From NCBI RefSeq assembly GCF_006335015.1, contig NZ_VDGT01000028.1, forward strand, positions 1-64,000: DNA of 64,000 nucleotides, given 5' to 3'. Within the stretch, counting starts at the first letter, position 1; each line of letters opens with the position of its first letter. The notes below the pieces were generated by a model, which had not been told where the DNA came from, did no database searches, and was given only the letters and a program-made list of their open reading frames with translations. Positions 15,803 to 24,897 of the stretch are shown here, one piece after another. A program made the position numbers and the translations under genes. Source of the DNA: Streptomyces sedi. Its GTDB lineage: Bacteria > Actinomycetota > Actinomycetes > Streptomycetales > Streptomycetaceae.

Positions 15803-16876
15803 TTACGGGATGCTGGCGCCCACCGCGTTCAGCGCGGCGACGACCGGCTGGAAGAACGTGGTGCCGCCACTGGAGCAGTTGCCGCTGCCGCCCGAGGTCA
15901 GGCCGTGCGCGGTGTTGCCCGAGAAGAGGGCACCGCCGCTGTCACCGGGCTCGGCGCAGACGGTGGTCTGGATGGTGCCGCGCACGGTGCCCTGCGGGTA
16001 GGTGACCGAGACGTTGAGCGCGGTGACCGTGCCGCTGGTCACGCCGGTGGTGGAGCCGGAGCGGCTGACGCTCTGGCCGACGACCGGGTTGGCGGCGCCG
16101 GTGATGGAGCGGGAGGAGCCGTTGTACAGGTTGACCGCGCTGGGGGTGGAGATGCTGGAGCTGTACCGGCCGGCGGCGTAGTCGGAGCCGGGGAAGACGC
16201 TGGTGCTGAGGGTCCCGAACGAGGAGCCGCCGGAGGAGGCCGACCAGCTGCTGCCGGCCGAGCCGCAGTGGCCGGCCGTCAGGAAGCCGCGCTGGCCGCC
16301 GATGGTGACGTTGAAGCCGAGTGAGCAACGGGAACCGGAGCCGTAGATGGCGTCACCGCCCGCGATGTACGGGGAGAACTCGCCGTTCACCTGCTCCAGG
16401 GCGGCCTGGTCGCCCAGGCCTGCGACGGTGTCCTGGAGGTCGGCGAGCGCGTCGCCGGTGACGGTGGAGTCCACCGTCACCTTGACGGCGTTGGAGACGG
16501 GGTCGATCCCCCACGCCGTGCCGGGCACGGCGTGCTCCTCGACCTCGTCGGCCGCCGCCTCCAGTTGGGCCGTGGAGTGCTCGACCACGCGCGCCTCGGC
16601 GCCGGCGGCCTGGACCTCGGCGACGGCGGAGCCGTCCGTGACGTTCACCACGAGGGTTTCCGCCTCGGCGTCGTAGAAGGTGCCGGCCGTGTCGGCGGAC
16701 AGCGTCTCGTCCAGGGTGGTCGCCAGCTCGACGGCCGCCTCCGAGGACAGGGCGTCCGGAGCGGAGGTCTGGGACTGGGCGTTCGCCTGCGACATGGTGA
16801 ACGATCCGGCCAGCAGTGCCGCGACACCGGTGACGGCCATGGTGAGGCGCCGCGTGGACTTGCGTCTGTTCGTCAC
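15803..16876 (-). CDS. Streptogrisin-type secreted serine protease (S1 family, with propeptide)
   Basis: A 357-residue preproenzyme. The GTG start at 16876 follows AGGAGGAAAC; an arginine/lysine-rich N-terminus and hydrophobic core (TMAVTGVAALLAGSF) with an AxA-type site form a signal peptide. Next comes an alpha-lytic-protease-type prodomain of roughly 130 residues rich in D/E/A, then the mature chymotrypsin-like domain beginning near IAGGDAIYG. The triad is visible: His in FLTAGHCG, Asp in GSDYAAGRY, Ser in EPGDSGGAL, with cysteine pairs characteristic of SGPA/SGPB. It is expected to be exported, self-processed, and to degrade extracellular protein. Its neighbours do not define a specific substrate. 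A perfect hairpin follows the gene. Confidence 0.95.
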   Translation of the reverse strand: MTNRRKSTRRLTMAVTGVAALLAGSFTMSQANAQSQTSAPDALSSEAAVELATTLDETLSADTAGTFYDAEAETLVVNVTDGSAVAEVQAAGAEARVVEHSTAQLEAAADEVEEHAVPGTAWGIDPVSNAVKVTVDSTVTGDALADLQDTVAGLGDQAALEQVNGEFSPYIAGGDAIYGSGSRCSLGFNVTIGGQRGFLTAGHCGSAGSSWSASSGGSSFGTLSTSVFPGSDYAAGRYSSSISTPSAVNLYNGSSRSITGAANPVVGQSVSRSGSTTGVTSGTVTALNVSVTYPQGTVRGTIQTTVCAEPGDSGGALFSGNTAHGLTSGGSGNCSSGGTTFFQPVVAALNAVGASIP

Positions 16877-17190
16877 GCTTGTTTCCTCCTGGTTGAGGCC
16901 CAAGGTTTCGTGAGGGGCGCACACTCGTCACGTGTTCATGACAAGTGCACGCGAAGAGCATCCTCCGGTCGCCCCGCCCACACAAGGAGGACATTCAAGC
17001 CATTGCCCGGGCCTCTTCCGGGCGCGGTGCGAGGGGCAGCAGATACCTCCGGAGCTGCGGTTTGTGGCCGTGCGTCACGGGTCGCGTCGAATTCGACAGG
17101 CGAAATCCGGGCACTTCCGCGCGATGAGTCGGCGACGCGGGGGCGCCCGCCGAGGCGCCTCCGCGCCGGCGTGGCGCCGCTGGGCGCGGG
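16877..17190. other. Intergenic region upstream of the protease
   Basis: No gene is supported. It should contain the protease promoter. A perfect 12-base palindrome, GTCGAATTCGAC, lies at 17096-17107, nearer the remnant gene than the protease. Confidence 0.4.
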
Positions 17191-17560
17191 CTACCCGGTG
17201 GCGAGCAACGCGAAGGCCACCGCGCGCAGTTCCTCGTCCGGGTGGCGTGGGCCGGAGAACGGGGAGTCGCACATCAGCCGACGTGGGGAGAAGGCGCAGG
17301 CGCGCAGAGTCGGGCGCAGGTCCTCCGGTGCCTGGGCGGCCTCGGCGAGGGCCCGGAGCGCGTGGAGGCCGACGGGGGTCGGGCCGGCCAACTCCGCGAG
17401 GACGGGGACGGCGCGGTCCGCCGAGCCGCTGGCGCGGAGGTGGACCTCGGCGGCCACGGCCCGCGTCCACCCGTGCCGCGGCGCTCAGCGCGGGGTCGGC
17501 GCCGCGCGCGGCCTCGGCCGGCAGGTCGGTGACCTCCCGCGTCGCCAATGCCCCGCTGAC
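17191..17560 (-). pseudogene. Frameshifted remnant of a helical (HEAT-like) protein
   Basis: The last 88 codons (17191-17457) read as convincing protein with helix pairs (VPVLAELAGPTPVGLHAL, LRALAEAAQAPEDLRPTL) and high third-position G+C, but the frame has no good start. Just upstream, a second frame (17450-17560; ALATREVTDLPAEAARG) reads equally well and runs into it one frame away, which suggests a single indel near 17455. Nothing recognisable continues beyond 17560, so the 5' part is lost. The family is not identified; alpha-solenoid C-termini of this kind occur in several actinomycete enzymes. It lies just downstream of the aldolase gene, on the same strand. Confidence 0.45.
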
Positions 17561-17564
17561 CCGC

Positions 17565-18197
17565 TCACGCGCCCTCGCGCGCCCCCTCCCGCCAGGCCGC
17601 CGTCAGGGCGGCGGCGCGGGCGCCCAGGGACGCGAGGGCGGCGGGGGTCGTGGGGGCGTCGCGGACGAGGGAGGAGCCGACGCCGACGCCGTGGCAGCCG
17701 AGGGCCGCGTAGCCGCGGGCGGCGGGGGCGTCGACGCCGCCGGTCGGCAGCAGTGGGATGTCGGGGAGCGGGGCGCGCACGGCGCGCACGTAGTCGTGGG
17801 CGCCGGCGGTGTCGGCGGGGAAGACCTTGACCGCGGCGGCGCCCAGGCGCCAGGCCGTCTCGATCTCCGTCGGCGTCAACGCGCCGCAGAGCACGGGCAC
17901 TTCCGCCTCGCCCGCCGCTTCGAGCACGGCGGGCGAGGTGGTGGGGGTGACCAGGAACTGGGCACCTGCGCGCACCGCCCGGCGCACGTCGTCCGGCGTG
18001 CGCACCGTTCCCGCGCCGACCGGGACCTGTCGGTCGAGGGCGCGCCAGCGGGTGAGCGCGGCCTCGGCGCCGGGGGTGGTGAGGGTGATCTCCAGGGCGT
18101 GGACGCCGGCGTCGACGAGGGTGTCGTGGAGCGCGTCGGGTGGCGCGGCGGGCAGCCGCACGATGGCGACGACGCCCCCGGGGGCGGTGGCGTTCAT
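17565..18197 (-). CDS. eda: KDPG/KHG-type aldolase
   Basis: A 210-residue class I aldolase of the 2-keto-3-deoxy-6-phosphogluconate / 4-hydroxy-2-oxoglutarate family, at the usual length. The catalytic glutamate lies in HALEITLTTPGA, the phosphate-binding region in LPTGGVDAPAARGYA, and the Schiff-base lysine in AAVKVFPADTAG. The ATG at 18197 overlaps the upstream permease stop by four bases, making it the last gene of the IclR/binding protein/permease unit. It should cleave a 2-keto-3-deoxy sugar acid (phosphate) to pyruvate plus an aldehyde. Given the dehydratase and DapA-like aldolase across the operator, the locus likely degrades an imported aldonate or uronate. Confidence 0.9.
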   Translation of the reverse strand: MNATAPGGVVAIVRLPAAPPDALHDTLVDAGVHALEITLTTPGAEAALTRWRALDRQVPVGAGTVRTPDDVRRAVRAGAQFLVTPTTSPAVLEAAGEAEVPVLCGALTPTEIETAWRLGAAAVKVFPADTAGAHDYVRAVRAPLPDIPLLPTGGVDAPAARGYAALGCHGVGVGSSLVRDAPTTPAALASLGARAAALTAAWREGAREGA

Positions 18198-19036
18198 CCC
18201 TTCACCGAGCCGTTGGCCATGCCCTTGGTGAGGAAGGGTTCGAGGAGCAGGAAGAGGATGATCATCGGCACCATCGAGATGAGGCCGACGGCCATCAGCC
18301 CGGACCAGTCGACGCTGAACTCGCCGATGAAGGAGGCGATGCCGACGGTGACGGTCCAGCCGTCTGGGTTGCCCATGAGGGTGCGGGCGAAGAGGAAGTC
18401 GCCCCAGGTGAGGATCGAGGCGTAGGTGAAGGTGGCGGCGATGCCGGGCTTGAGGAGGGGGACGATCACCCGCCACAGCGCCCCGGCCCTGCCGCAGCCG
18501 TCGATCATCGCGGCCTGTTCGATCTCGACGGGGACGGCGTCGACGAAGCCCTTCATCAGCCAGGTGGTGAACGGGACGGTGGCGGCGGTGTTGACCAGGG
18601 TGACCGACCAGAGGTTGTTGACCATGCCGAGGTTGGCGAAGAGCACGAAGATCGGGATGATCAGCAGGGTGCCGGGCAGCATCCGGCTGAAGAGCAGGGT
18701 GAAGCCCATCGCCTGCTGGCCCCTGGTGCGGAAGCGGGAGAGGCTGTAGCCGCCGAGGGTGGAGACGATCGTGGACAGGACGGCGGCGCCGAGGGTGGTG
18801 AGGGTGGAGTTCCACATCCACTCCATGACGGGCACGTCGCTGAGCACGGAGGCATAGGCGTCGAGCGAGGCGGCGTCGGCGGGCGGGACCAGCGGGGGGT
18901 CGGAGACCAGGAGTCGTTCGGAGGGAACGACCGAGGTCATGATCATCCAGTAGATGGGGAACATCAGCACGGCGGTGACCGCGATCGCCAGCGCGAGCAG
19001 CGACCACCGGCGGGGCGCGGAGGGGGTGGTGGACAT
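18194..19036 (-). CDS. Sugar ABC transporter permease (MalG type)
   Basis: A 280-residue permease of the MalG/CUT1 class with six hydrophobic spans. The EAA loop is seen as EIEQAAMIDGCGRAGALWRV, which docks the ATPase. ATG at 19036 lies 27 bases after its partner permease, and its end overlaps the aldolase start. No ATPase gene is present in the locus. In streptomycetes CUT1 importers commonly share the general ATPase MsiK, so the missing subunit is expected elsewhere. Confidence 0.92.
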   Translation of the reverse strand: MSTTPSAPRRWSLLALAIAVTAVLMFPIYWMIMTSVVPSERLLVSDPPLVPPADAASLDAYASVLSDVPVMEWMWNSTLTTLGAAVLSTIVSTLGGYSLSRFRTRGQQAMGFTLLFSRMLPGTLLIIPIFVLFANLGMVNNLWSVTLVNTAATVPFTTWLMKGFVDAVPVEIEQAAMIDGCGRAGALWRVIVPLLKPGIAATFTYASILTWGDFLFARTLMGNPDGWTVTVGIASFIGEFSVDWSGLMAVGLISMVPMIILFLLLEPFLTKGMANGSVKG

Positions 19037-19063
19037 GGGTTGCTCCTGTGGTGGCGGGCCGGA

Positions 19064-20008
19064 TCAGCCGAACTGGCGGCGCACGGAGCGGCCGGCGGCC
19101 GTCAGCAGGACGCCGCAGATCGCCATGGTCACGATGCCGAGCGCGGCGGCGGCGCCCATCTCGAAGAACTGGAACGCCTCGTTGTAGATCCGGATGGCGA
19201 GCGTCTGGGTGGCCTCGTTGGGGCCGCCGCCGGTGAGCGGGTAGATGAAGTCGAACTCGCGGAAGACGCCGATGCCGGTGATCACGATGGCGAGCGTGGC
19301 GGCGGGCCGGATCGCGGGCCAGGTGACGTGCGCGAACTGGCGTGCCGGCGAGGCGCCGTCCATCCGGGCGGCCTCGTACAACTCGTTCGGCACGGACTGG
19401 AGTTGGGCCAGCAGCACCAGGATGAAGAACGGGTAGTACTTCCAGATCGTCGGCAGGATGACGGCGAACATGGCGGTGTTCTCGTCGACGAGCCAGGCCA
19501 CGTTGTCGTCGATGATCCCGGCCGAGCGCAGCAGGTGGTTGACGACGCCGTAGGAGGCGTCGAGCATCCAGCTGAACGCGGCGGCGACGACCACGCCGGG
19601 GACCGCCCAGGGCAGCAGGACCAGCGGGCGGATGATCCGGCGTCCCGGGAAGGCGCGGTTGAGCAGCAGGGCGAGGCCCAGGCCGAGGGCGAAGGCCGGC
19701 AGGACGACCCCGAGGGTGTAGACGATCGAACGCACGATGTCGTCGACCAGACCCGGATCGGTCAGGATGTCGCCGTAGTTGTCGAACGTGAGCGGGTTCT
19801 GCTCCAGGTGGAGCAGGTCGGAGATCTGGCCGCCGCGGAGGCTGAGGTCGATCGCCACGTAGAGCGGGTAGGCCATCAGCAGCCCGACGACGGCGAGGGT
19901 CGGCGAGAGCGTGAGGTACGCGAAGAGGTCGCGGGCGCGGTGCGCGCGGCGCAGCGCCGGCGAGCGCTCGGGGGTGGCGCGCGGGGCGCGCTGCCGTTCG
20001 GATGCCAT
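19064..20008 (-). CDS. Sugar ABC transporter permease (MalF type)
   Basis: A 314-residue permease of the MalF/CUT1 class. A basic cytoplasmic N-terminus precedes six transmembrane spans, and the EAA motif is ELYEAARMDGASPARQF. The start codon overlaps the binding-protein stop by one base (TGATG), which is consistent with one transcript. It pairs with the next permease to form the transmembrane channel of a carbohydrate importer. Confidence 0.92.
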   Translation of the reverse strand: MASERQRAPRATPERSPALRRAHRARDLFAYLTLSPTLAVVGLLMAYPLYVAIDLSLRGGQISDLLHLEQNPLTFDNYGDILTDPGLVDDIVRSIVYTLGVVLPAFALGLGLALLLNRAFPGRRIIRPLVLLPWAVPGVVVAAAFSWMLDASYGVVNHLLRSAGIIDDNVAWLVDENTAMFAVILPTIWKYYPFFILVLLAQLQSVPNELYEAARMDGASPARQFAHVTWPAIRPAATLAIVITGIGVFREFDFIYPLTGGGPNEATQTLAIRIYNEAFQFFEMGAAAALGIVTMAICGVLLTAAGRSVRRQFG

Positions 20009-21291
20009 CAGGACTCCATCGCCGCTTCGAGCTCGTCCTGGAGGTGGGCGGCGATCGAGGCGGTCGGCTCGTCGGTGGTGATCAGGGAGGTGGCGGCGGC
20101 CGACACGAGGTCGCTGACCCGGCCGAAGCGCTCCCTGTGGGTCTGGTTCCCGGGGAAGATCGACTCGGCCTCGTCGGCCAGCCGCTGGAAGAGCGCCAGC
20201 TCGGGGGTCTCCTCCAGGGCGCGCGCGGTGGCCGAGTCCGCCCGGGGGGCGGGGTTGAGGGTCAGCTCGGTGTAGCGGCGCTGCCACTCGGGGGAGGAGG
20301 CCAGGGCGATGAGCTCCCAGACGGCGTCCGCCTTGTGCGGGTCGATGCCGGCGGGCATGTGGATGCTGTTGGAGACGCCGCCGGGGACGTGGGGGAACGG
20401 CGCGCGGGCGACCTTGAGGTGGGGGCGGTGTGCCTCGGAGGCGCCGGCCAGCTCGTTGAGGAGGAACGGGCCGTCCAGCAGCATCGCGATCTTTCCGGTG
20501 AGGAACAGCTCGTTGCGCTGCTGCCCCTGGATGCCGCGCGGCGCCTGGGCGAGGGCCCTGCGGTAGAGGTCGAGGCCGGCGACGGCCGCGTCGGAGTCGG
20601 CGGTGAAGCCGCCGTCGTCGGTGGAGAGCGCGCCGCCGTTGCCGACGACGAAGGCGGCCAGCTCGGTGTAGTTGTCGGGGTTGGGGGTCGTGGTGGCGCC
20701 GAAGCCGTAGATCCCGTCGCCGGTGATCGCCTCGGCGGCGGCGATCAGCTCCTCCGGGGTGGTGGGGACCCCGGCGCCGGCGGACTCCAGCAGCCGCTCG
20801 TTGTAGTAGAGGGTGTAGCCGTAGCCGAGCAGCAGGACGCCGTGGGCCTCGCCGTTCAGCTCCATCTCCTCCTGCAGCGGGGTCCAGGTGCGGGGGATGT
20901 CGGTGCCGCGCAGCCGGTCGGCGAGCGGGGTGAGCCAGCCCCGGCCGGCGAACTCGGCGGCGTTGCGCGCCGGGAGATGGGTGATCTCGGGGCGGTCGCC
21001 GGCGGCGAACCTGATGGTGAGCTGGTCGACGTAGCTGTCGTACGGGATGGAGTAGAAGTCGACCTCGACGTCCGGGCGGGCCTCCTCGAAGGCGGCGATC
21101 AGCTCGCGCCACCAGAGGGCGAAGGACCCCTCGGCGGCCTGCCAGGAGGGGAACTCCAGCACGGTCCTCCCGCCGGCCGACCCGCCGCCCGCGCCGCAGC
21201 CGGCGAGCGCGGCGCCGGCCGTCGCGGCGAGGCCGAGCGTGAGCACGCGCCGCCGGGACGGGCCGGCGGGGCGTCCGGGTGCCGGCGCCAT
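20008..21291 (-). CDS. Sugar-binding lipoprotein of ABC importer
   Basis: A 427-residue family 1 extracellular solute-binding protein. The N-terminus carries a twin-arginine-like run (PSRRRVLTLGLAATAG) and a lipobox ending LAGC, so it is exported and lipid-anchored at a cysteine near residue 32. The body shows the usual two-lobe pattern with aromatic residues in likely binding loops (YNERLLESAG, ATTTPNPDNYTEL). ATG at 21291 overlaps the IclR gene stop. The substrate is probably an oligosaccharide or sugar acid handled by the adjacent dehydratase and aldolases; this is inferred from context. Confidence 0.92.
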   Translation of the reverse strand: MAPAPGRPAGPSRRRVLTLGLAATAGAALAGCGAGGGSAGGRTVLEFPSWQAAEGSFALWWRELIAAFEEARPDVEVDFYSIPYDSYVDQLTIRFAAGDRPEITHLPARNAAEFAGRGWLTPLADRLRGTDIPRTWTPLQEEMELNGEAHGVLLLGYGYTLYYNERLLESAGAGVPTTPEELIAAAEAITGDGIYGFGATTTPNPDNYTELAAFVVGNGGALSTDDGGFTADSDAAVAGLDLYRRALAQAPRGIQGQQRNELFLTGKIAMLLDGPFLLNELAGASEAHRPHLKVARAPFPHVPGGVSNSIHMPAGIDPHKADAVWELIALASSPEWQRRYTELTLNPAPRADSATARALEETPELALFQRLADEAESIFPGNQTHRERFGRVSDLVSAAATSLITTDEPTASIAAHLQDELEAAMES

Positions 21292-22121
21292 CAGGCACCG
21301 CCGCCGAGGGTGCGGGGCGCGGCGGACGGCCCGTGGTGCGGGTAGACGGCGGGGCCCGTGTAGCCGAGGGCGGTGCTGACCTCGTCGGCCGTCTCGATCA
21401 CGCGGCCGGCCAACTCGCCCTCGCGGCGGTCGAGGTCGATCGCGGAGAGCGAGCCGGAGATCGACAGCGCGGCGACGACCTCGCCCGCGGCGTCCCTGAT
21501 GGGCGCGGCCACGCAGGCGCGGCCCAGGGCGAGTTCCTCGACCTCGGTGGCGTAGCCGCGCTCCAGGACCAGGGCGACCTGCGCGTCCAGCTCCTCGTGG
21601 GCGCCGACGGTCCGGCCGGTGAACCTCGGCAGCTCGGGCAGCATCGCGCGGCGCTCCTCGGGGGTGCTGCCGACCAGCAGGCACTTGCCCATGCCGGTGG
21701 CGTGCAGGGCGTTGCGCTGCCCGGCGAGCGTCATGGACTTCGGCGCGAGCGCGCCCTCGTAGTTGGCGAGGTAGAAGACGGTGCCCCGGTGCAGCACGGA
21801 GACGTTGACGCCGAGGCCGAGCAGCGCGGCGGCCTCCTGGGCGTGGCGGCGGGAGGCGCGGTAGACGGGGTGCTGGTTGAGCGCCGAGCCGGCCAGGGTG
21901 ATCAGTCCGGTGCCGAGCCGGTAGAGGCCGGTGGTGGCGTCGCGCTCCACGTACTCCAGGGCTTCGAGCGTCGCGAGCATCCGGGACGTCGTGGACTGGC
22001 CGAGGGCGGCGCGGGTGGCGACGTCGGCGACCCGCAGCGGCTGTCCGTCGTGGAACGCCGCGAGGACGGCGGCGGCGCGTTCGACGCTCTGATTGGTGCT
22101 CGTGCCCTGCTCCGCGGCCAC
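21291..22121 (-). CDS. IclR-family transcriptional regulator of the sugar-acid locus
   Basis: A 276-residue regulator. The N-terminal winged helix includes LRVADVATRAALGQSTTSRM, followed by the IclR effector domain (ATGMGKCLLVGSTPEERRAM, then VAAPIRDAAGEVVAALSISG). I chose GTG at 22121 because GGGGAG sits six bases upstream. The frame continues to GTG 22184 and ATG 22172, but those starts would lie inside the palindromic operator. It is the first gene of the minus-strand transport/aldolase operon and is divergent from the dehydratase gene, so it probably represses both arms until a sugar-acid intermediate binds. Confidence 0.9.
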   Translation of the reverse strand: MAAEQGTSTNQSVERAAAVLAAFHDGQPLRVADVATRAALGQSTTSRMLATLEALEYVERDATTGLYRLGTGLITLAGSALNQHPVYRASRRHAQEAAALLGLGVNVSVLHRGTVFYLANYEGALAPKSMTLAGQRNALHATGMGKCLLVGSTPEERRAMLPELPRFTGRTVGAHEELDAQVALVLERGYATEVEELALGRACVAAPIRDAAGEVVAALSISGSLSAIDLDRREGELAGRVIETADEVSTALGYTGPAVYPHHGPSAAPRTLGGGA

Positions 22122-22147
22122 TGTCTGCTCCCCTGCATCCGAAACAC

Positions 22148-22193
22148 TTGCGTTGTGTTGTGGATACTGCATTAGGCTATCCACTCAACGCAA
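22148..22193. promoter_or_regulatory. Putative IclR operator in divergent intergenic region
   Basis: Outer arms TTGCGTTG (22148-22155) and CAACGCAA (22186-22193) are perfect complements, as are the inner arms TGGATA (22161-22166) and TATCCA (22178-22183). The dyad lies between the IclR gene start and the dehydratase start, which is the expected place for autoregulation of a divergent pair. Confidence 0.7.
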
Positions 22194-22208
22194 GAGTCCA
22201 ACCGCAGA

Positions 22209-23381
22209 ATGGATGAGCACATGCAGATCGCCTCGGTCGAGACGTTCGTCCTCAAGGTCTTCCACGACGAGGCGTACCTCGGCGACCTGCCGGACGGCTC
22301 CGAGGTGCCGGCCGGCTACCAGGTGCGCGCGCCCTGGCGCAGCCTCTACTCGCGGCGGTTCGAGACCCTGCTGGTGAAGGTCGTCGCCGAGGACGGCACC
22401 GCGGGCTGGGGCGAGGCGCTGGCGCCGGTCGCGCCCGAGGTGCCGGCCGCCGTCGTCGACCTGCTGCTGGCCCCGGTGCTGCGAGGGCGCGACGCCCGCG
22501 CGCCGCGCCCGAACTGGGTGGCGCTGCGGGACCTGATGCGGGAGCGCGGGCATCTGGTGGGCCACCAGGCGGACGCGCTGGCGGCCGTCGACATCGCGCT
22601 GTGGGACCTGGCCGGGCGGCTGCGCGGCGAGTCCGTGGCGACGCTGCTCGGCGGGGCGTTCCGGGGCCGGCTGCCGACCTATGTCTCGGGGCTGCCGCGC
22701 ACCACCGACGCGGAGCGCGGCGCGCTCGCCGCCGACTGGGCGGCGCGGGGCGCGCGCGGCGTCAAGCTGCACCTGGGCCACGGCGTGGACGCCGACCTCG
22801 CCACGGTGGACGCCGTCCGGGCCGCGGCGCCCGCGCTGCGGGTCGCGGTCGACGCGCACTGGGCTTACGGCCCGGCCGAGGCGCGGCGGCTGGCGGTCGG
22901 GCTGGCCGAGCGCGGCTGCTGGTTCCTTGAGGCGCCGCTGGCGCCCGAGGACGAGGAGGGCCATGTCCGGCTCGGCGCGCGGTCGGCGCTGCCGCTGGCG
23001 GTGGGCGAGACCCTGCGCAACCGCTGGGAGTTCGCCCGCTGGCTGCGTTCCGGCGCGTTGGAGATCGCCCAGCCGGACGTGGCCCGCACCGGCGTCACGG
23101 AGGCGATGGCGATCGCCGAGCTGTGCGCGGGCGCCCATGTGCCCGTGGCGCCGCACCACTCCGTCGGGCTCGGCGTCGCGCTGGCCGCCGGGCTGCACGT
23201 GGGGGCGGCCGTCGAGGACCTGCTGGTCTTCGAGTACCAGCCCACCTCGACCGAGGTCGGCCAGCGCGTGCTGCGGACCCCCCTGGAGGTCCGCCCCGAC
23301 CACTTCCCCCTTCCCGCCGGGCCCGGGCTCGGCGTGGATGTCGACGAGCAGGTCGTGCGCGACCTCGCAGGAAAGGACTGA
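22209..23381 (+). CDS. Enolase-superfamily sugar-acid dehydratase (mandelate racemase/GalD type)
   Basis: A 390-residue member of the enolase superfamily. The capping domain is N-terminal. In the barrel, a lysine strand is seen in GARGVKLHLG, metal ligands in VAVDAHWAYG, WFLEAPLAPED and AVGETLRNR, and a likely catalytic histidine in VAPHHSVGLG. These fit the acid-sugar dehydratase groups (galactonate, gluconate, fuconate and similar), which remove water to give a 2-keto-3-deoxy acid. The exact substrate cannot be read. ATG 22209 is used; ATG 22221 is an in-frame alternative. It is followed seven bases later by a DapA-family aldolase, which fits sequential steps. Confidence 0.88.
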   Translation: MDEHMQIASVETFVLKVFHDEAYLGDLPDGSEVPAGYQVRAPWRSLYSRRFETLLVKVVAEDGTAGWGEALAPVAPEVPAAVVDLLLAPVLRGRDARAPRPNWVALRDLMRERGHLVGHQADALAAVDIALWDLAGRLRGESVATLLGGAFRGRLPTYVSGLPRTTDAERGALAADWAARGARGVKLHLGHGVDADLATVDAVRAAAPALRVAVDAHWAYGPAEARRLAVGLAERGCWFLEAPLAPEDEEGHVRLGARSALPLAVGETLRNRWEFARWLRSGALEIAQPDVARTGVTEAMAIAELCAGAHVPVAPHHSVGLGVALAAGLHVGAAVEDLLVFEYQPTSTEVGQRVLRTPLEVRPDHFPLPAGPGLGVDVDEQVVRDLAGKD

Positions 23382-23388
23382 TTCCCCC

Positions 23389-24285
23389 ATGCCCCTCGTC
23401 CACGGGCTCGCGCCGATCCTGGCCACCCCCTTCGCCTCGGACGGCTCACTCGACCTGCCCTCGCTGCGCCGCGTCGTCGAGTTCAACCTCGCCAGCGGCG
23501 TCGACGGGCTGGCCGTCTCCGGCATGGCCAGCGAGACCTTCGCGCTGACCGCCGAGGAACGCGCCCGCGTGCTGCGCGAGGTCGTCGACGTCGCGGCCGG
23601 CGCCGTGCCGGTGGTGGCCGGGGTCAACGCGACGTCCACGGTCACCGCCGTGGAGCAGGCGCGGGCCGCCGCCGACGACGGCGCCGCGGCGCTGATGGTG
23701 CTGCCGCCGTACATGGTCAAGCCGACGCCCGCGCAGCTGCTGGAGTTCTACGCGGAGGTCGCCGCCGCCACCCCGTGCGAGGTGATGGTCCAGGACGCGC
23801 CGGGGGTGACCGGGGTCGCCATGACGCCTGCCGCGCTGGCGCGGCTCGCCGAGGTGCCGGGCGTCACCTCCGTGAAGGTCGAGGCGCCGCCGACCCCGCC
23901 GAAGGTGACCGCCGTGGTCGAGGCCGCCGGCGGCGAGGGGTTCGCGGTGCTGGGCGGGCAGAACGCGCAGTTCTGCCTCGACGAGTACGCCAGGGGCGCC
24001 ATCGGCACCATGCCGGCCTGCGAGTTCCCCGACCTGCTGCGCCCGGTGCTCGACGACTGGGCCGCCGGGGAGCGCGCCCGGGCCAGGGAGGGGTTCGCGC
24101 GGCTGCTGCCGCTGGTCCTGCACGGGCTCCAGCAGGGCTGGGCCTGGGCGATACACAAGGAGGTGCTCGTCGCCCGCGGGCTCATCGCCGACGCCACCGT
24201 CCGCTCCCCCGCCCGCCCGCTCGACGCGCCGACCCGCGCCGCCCTGCGCGAGGTGCTCGCCCCCCTGGGGATCGCCGCCGGCTGA
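23389..24285 (+). CDS. DapA-family aldolase/dehydratase (KDG aldolase-like)
   Basis: A 298-residue class I aldolase of the dihydrodipicolinate synthase superfamily. The Schiff-base lysine is in VTSVKVEAPPTP, the pyruvate-binding region includes SGMASETFALTAEE, and the conserved tyrosine lies in LPPYMVKPTP. The upstream dehydratase and the KDPG-type aldolase on the other strand suggest that it acts on a 2-keto-3-deoxy sugar acid rather than in lysine synthesis. GGAAAGG lies upstream of ATG 23389. Confidence 0.88.
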   Translation: MPLVHGLAPILATPFASDGSLDLPSLRRVVEFNLASGVDGLAVSGMASETFALTAEERARVLREVVDVAAGAVPVVAGVNATSTVTAVEQARAAADDGAAALMVLPPYMVKPTPAQLLEFYAEVAAATPCEVMVQDAPGVTGVAMTPAALARLAEVPGVTSVKVEAPPTPPKVTAVVEAAGGEGFAVLGGQNAQFCLDEYARGAIGTMPACEFPDLLRPVLDDWAAGERARAREGFARLLPLVLHGLQQGWAWAIHKEVLVARGLIADATVRSPARPLDAPTRAALREVLAPLGIAAG

Positions 24286-24897
24286 CGCGCGCGGGCGGCC
24301 CGCCGCACGCAGGCCGACCACCCGGCCGGTACGGCGACGTTGTCGACCGCGTCCCGCCACCCGGCGTTCGCGCCGTCCCCCGCGCCCCCGAGCCGCCCAC
24401 CGGCGGTGGGGGGGGACGCGGGGCACCGCGCGAGCGACCAGTGGCCACGGGAAGGGGCCGCCCCTTCCCGCACGCCACGGCACTCTTGACAATTCGACTC
24501 CGGTAACTCCGACTTCCGAATTACCCGCACGAGAGCGGAAAAAGAACCGGGCGTGACCGCGCGGTTCCCCGCGAGTTACCCGAACGAGAGGACAACGTTC
24601 GGCGTCCCGTGGGATTTCCGTCCGGCCCGCGCCCACGCGTCGATGTCCGACACCGCGGGACACCGCCGCGAACACGCTCCTCCCGGCTACGGTCGAAGAG
24701 TTCACACGCCGTCAAACCCCGGTGACCTGGCCCGCGTTGCCCGACACCCGCTTCTCAGCGGAGCGGACAGGGGATATGGTCAACGCCACGCGCCGCTTTA
24801 GGGCGCTCTCGCCGTCCCGAAATAATCCTTCGACTTATCCAGGGAACGGTCCCGCGGCTCTTCCCTGATTCCCCTGCTCCGACGAGAAGGAGAACGC
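24286..24897. other. Long intergenic region before the alpha-xylosidase
   Basis: About 610 bases with no supported gene. A TTGACA hexamer at 24486-24491 resembles a -35 box, but no good -10 box follows at normal spacing. The last 150 bases are less G+C-rich and probably carry the alpha-xylosidase promoter. Confidence 0.4.

Noticed and set aside
18140..20275. A plus-strand open frame of about 710 codons
   Set aside because: Composition of a shadow (Gly, Asp, His, Arg rich) opposite the two sugar permeases, which have clear membrane and EAA motifs.
24486..24515. TTGACA as a -35 box for the alpha-xylosidase
   Set aside because: No acceptable -10 hexamer at 16-19 bases, and the gene starts about 400 bases further on.
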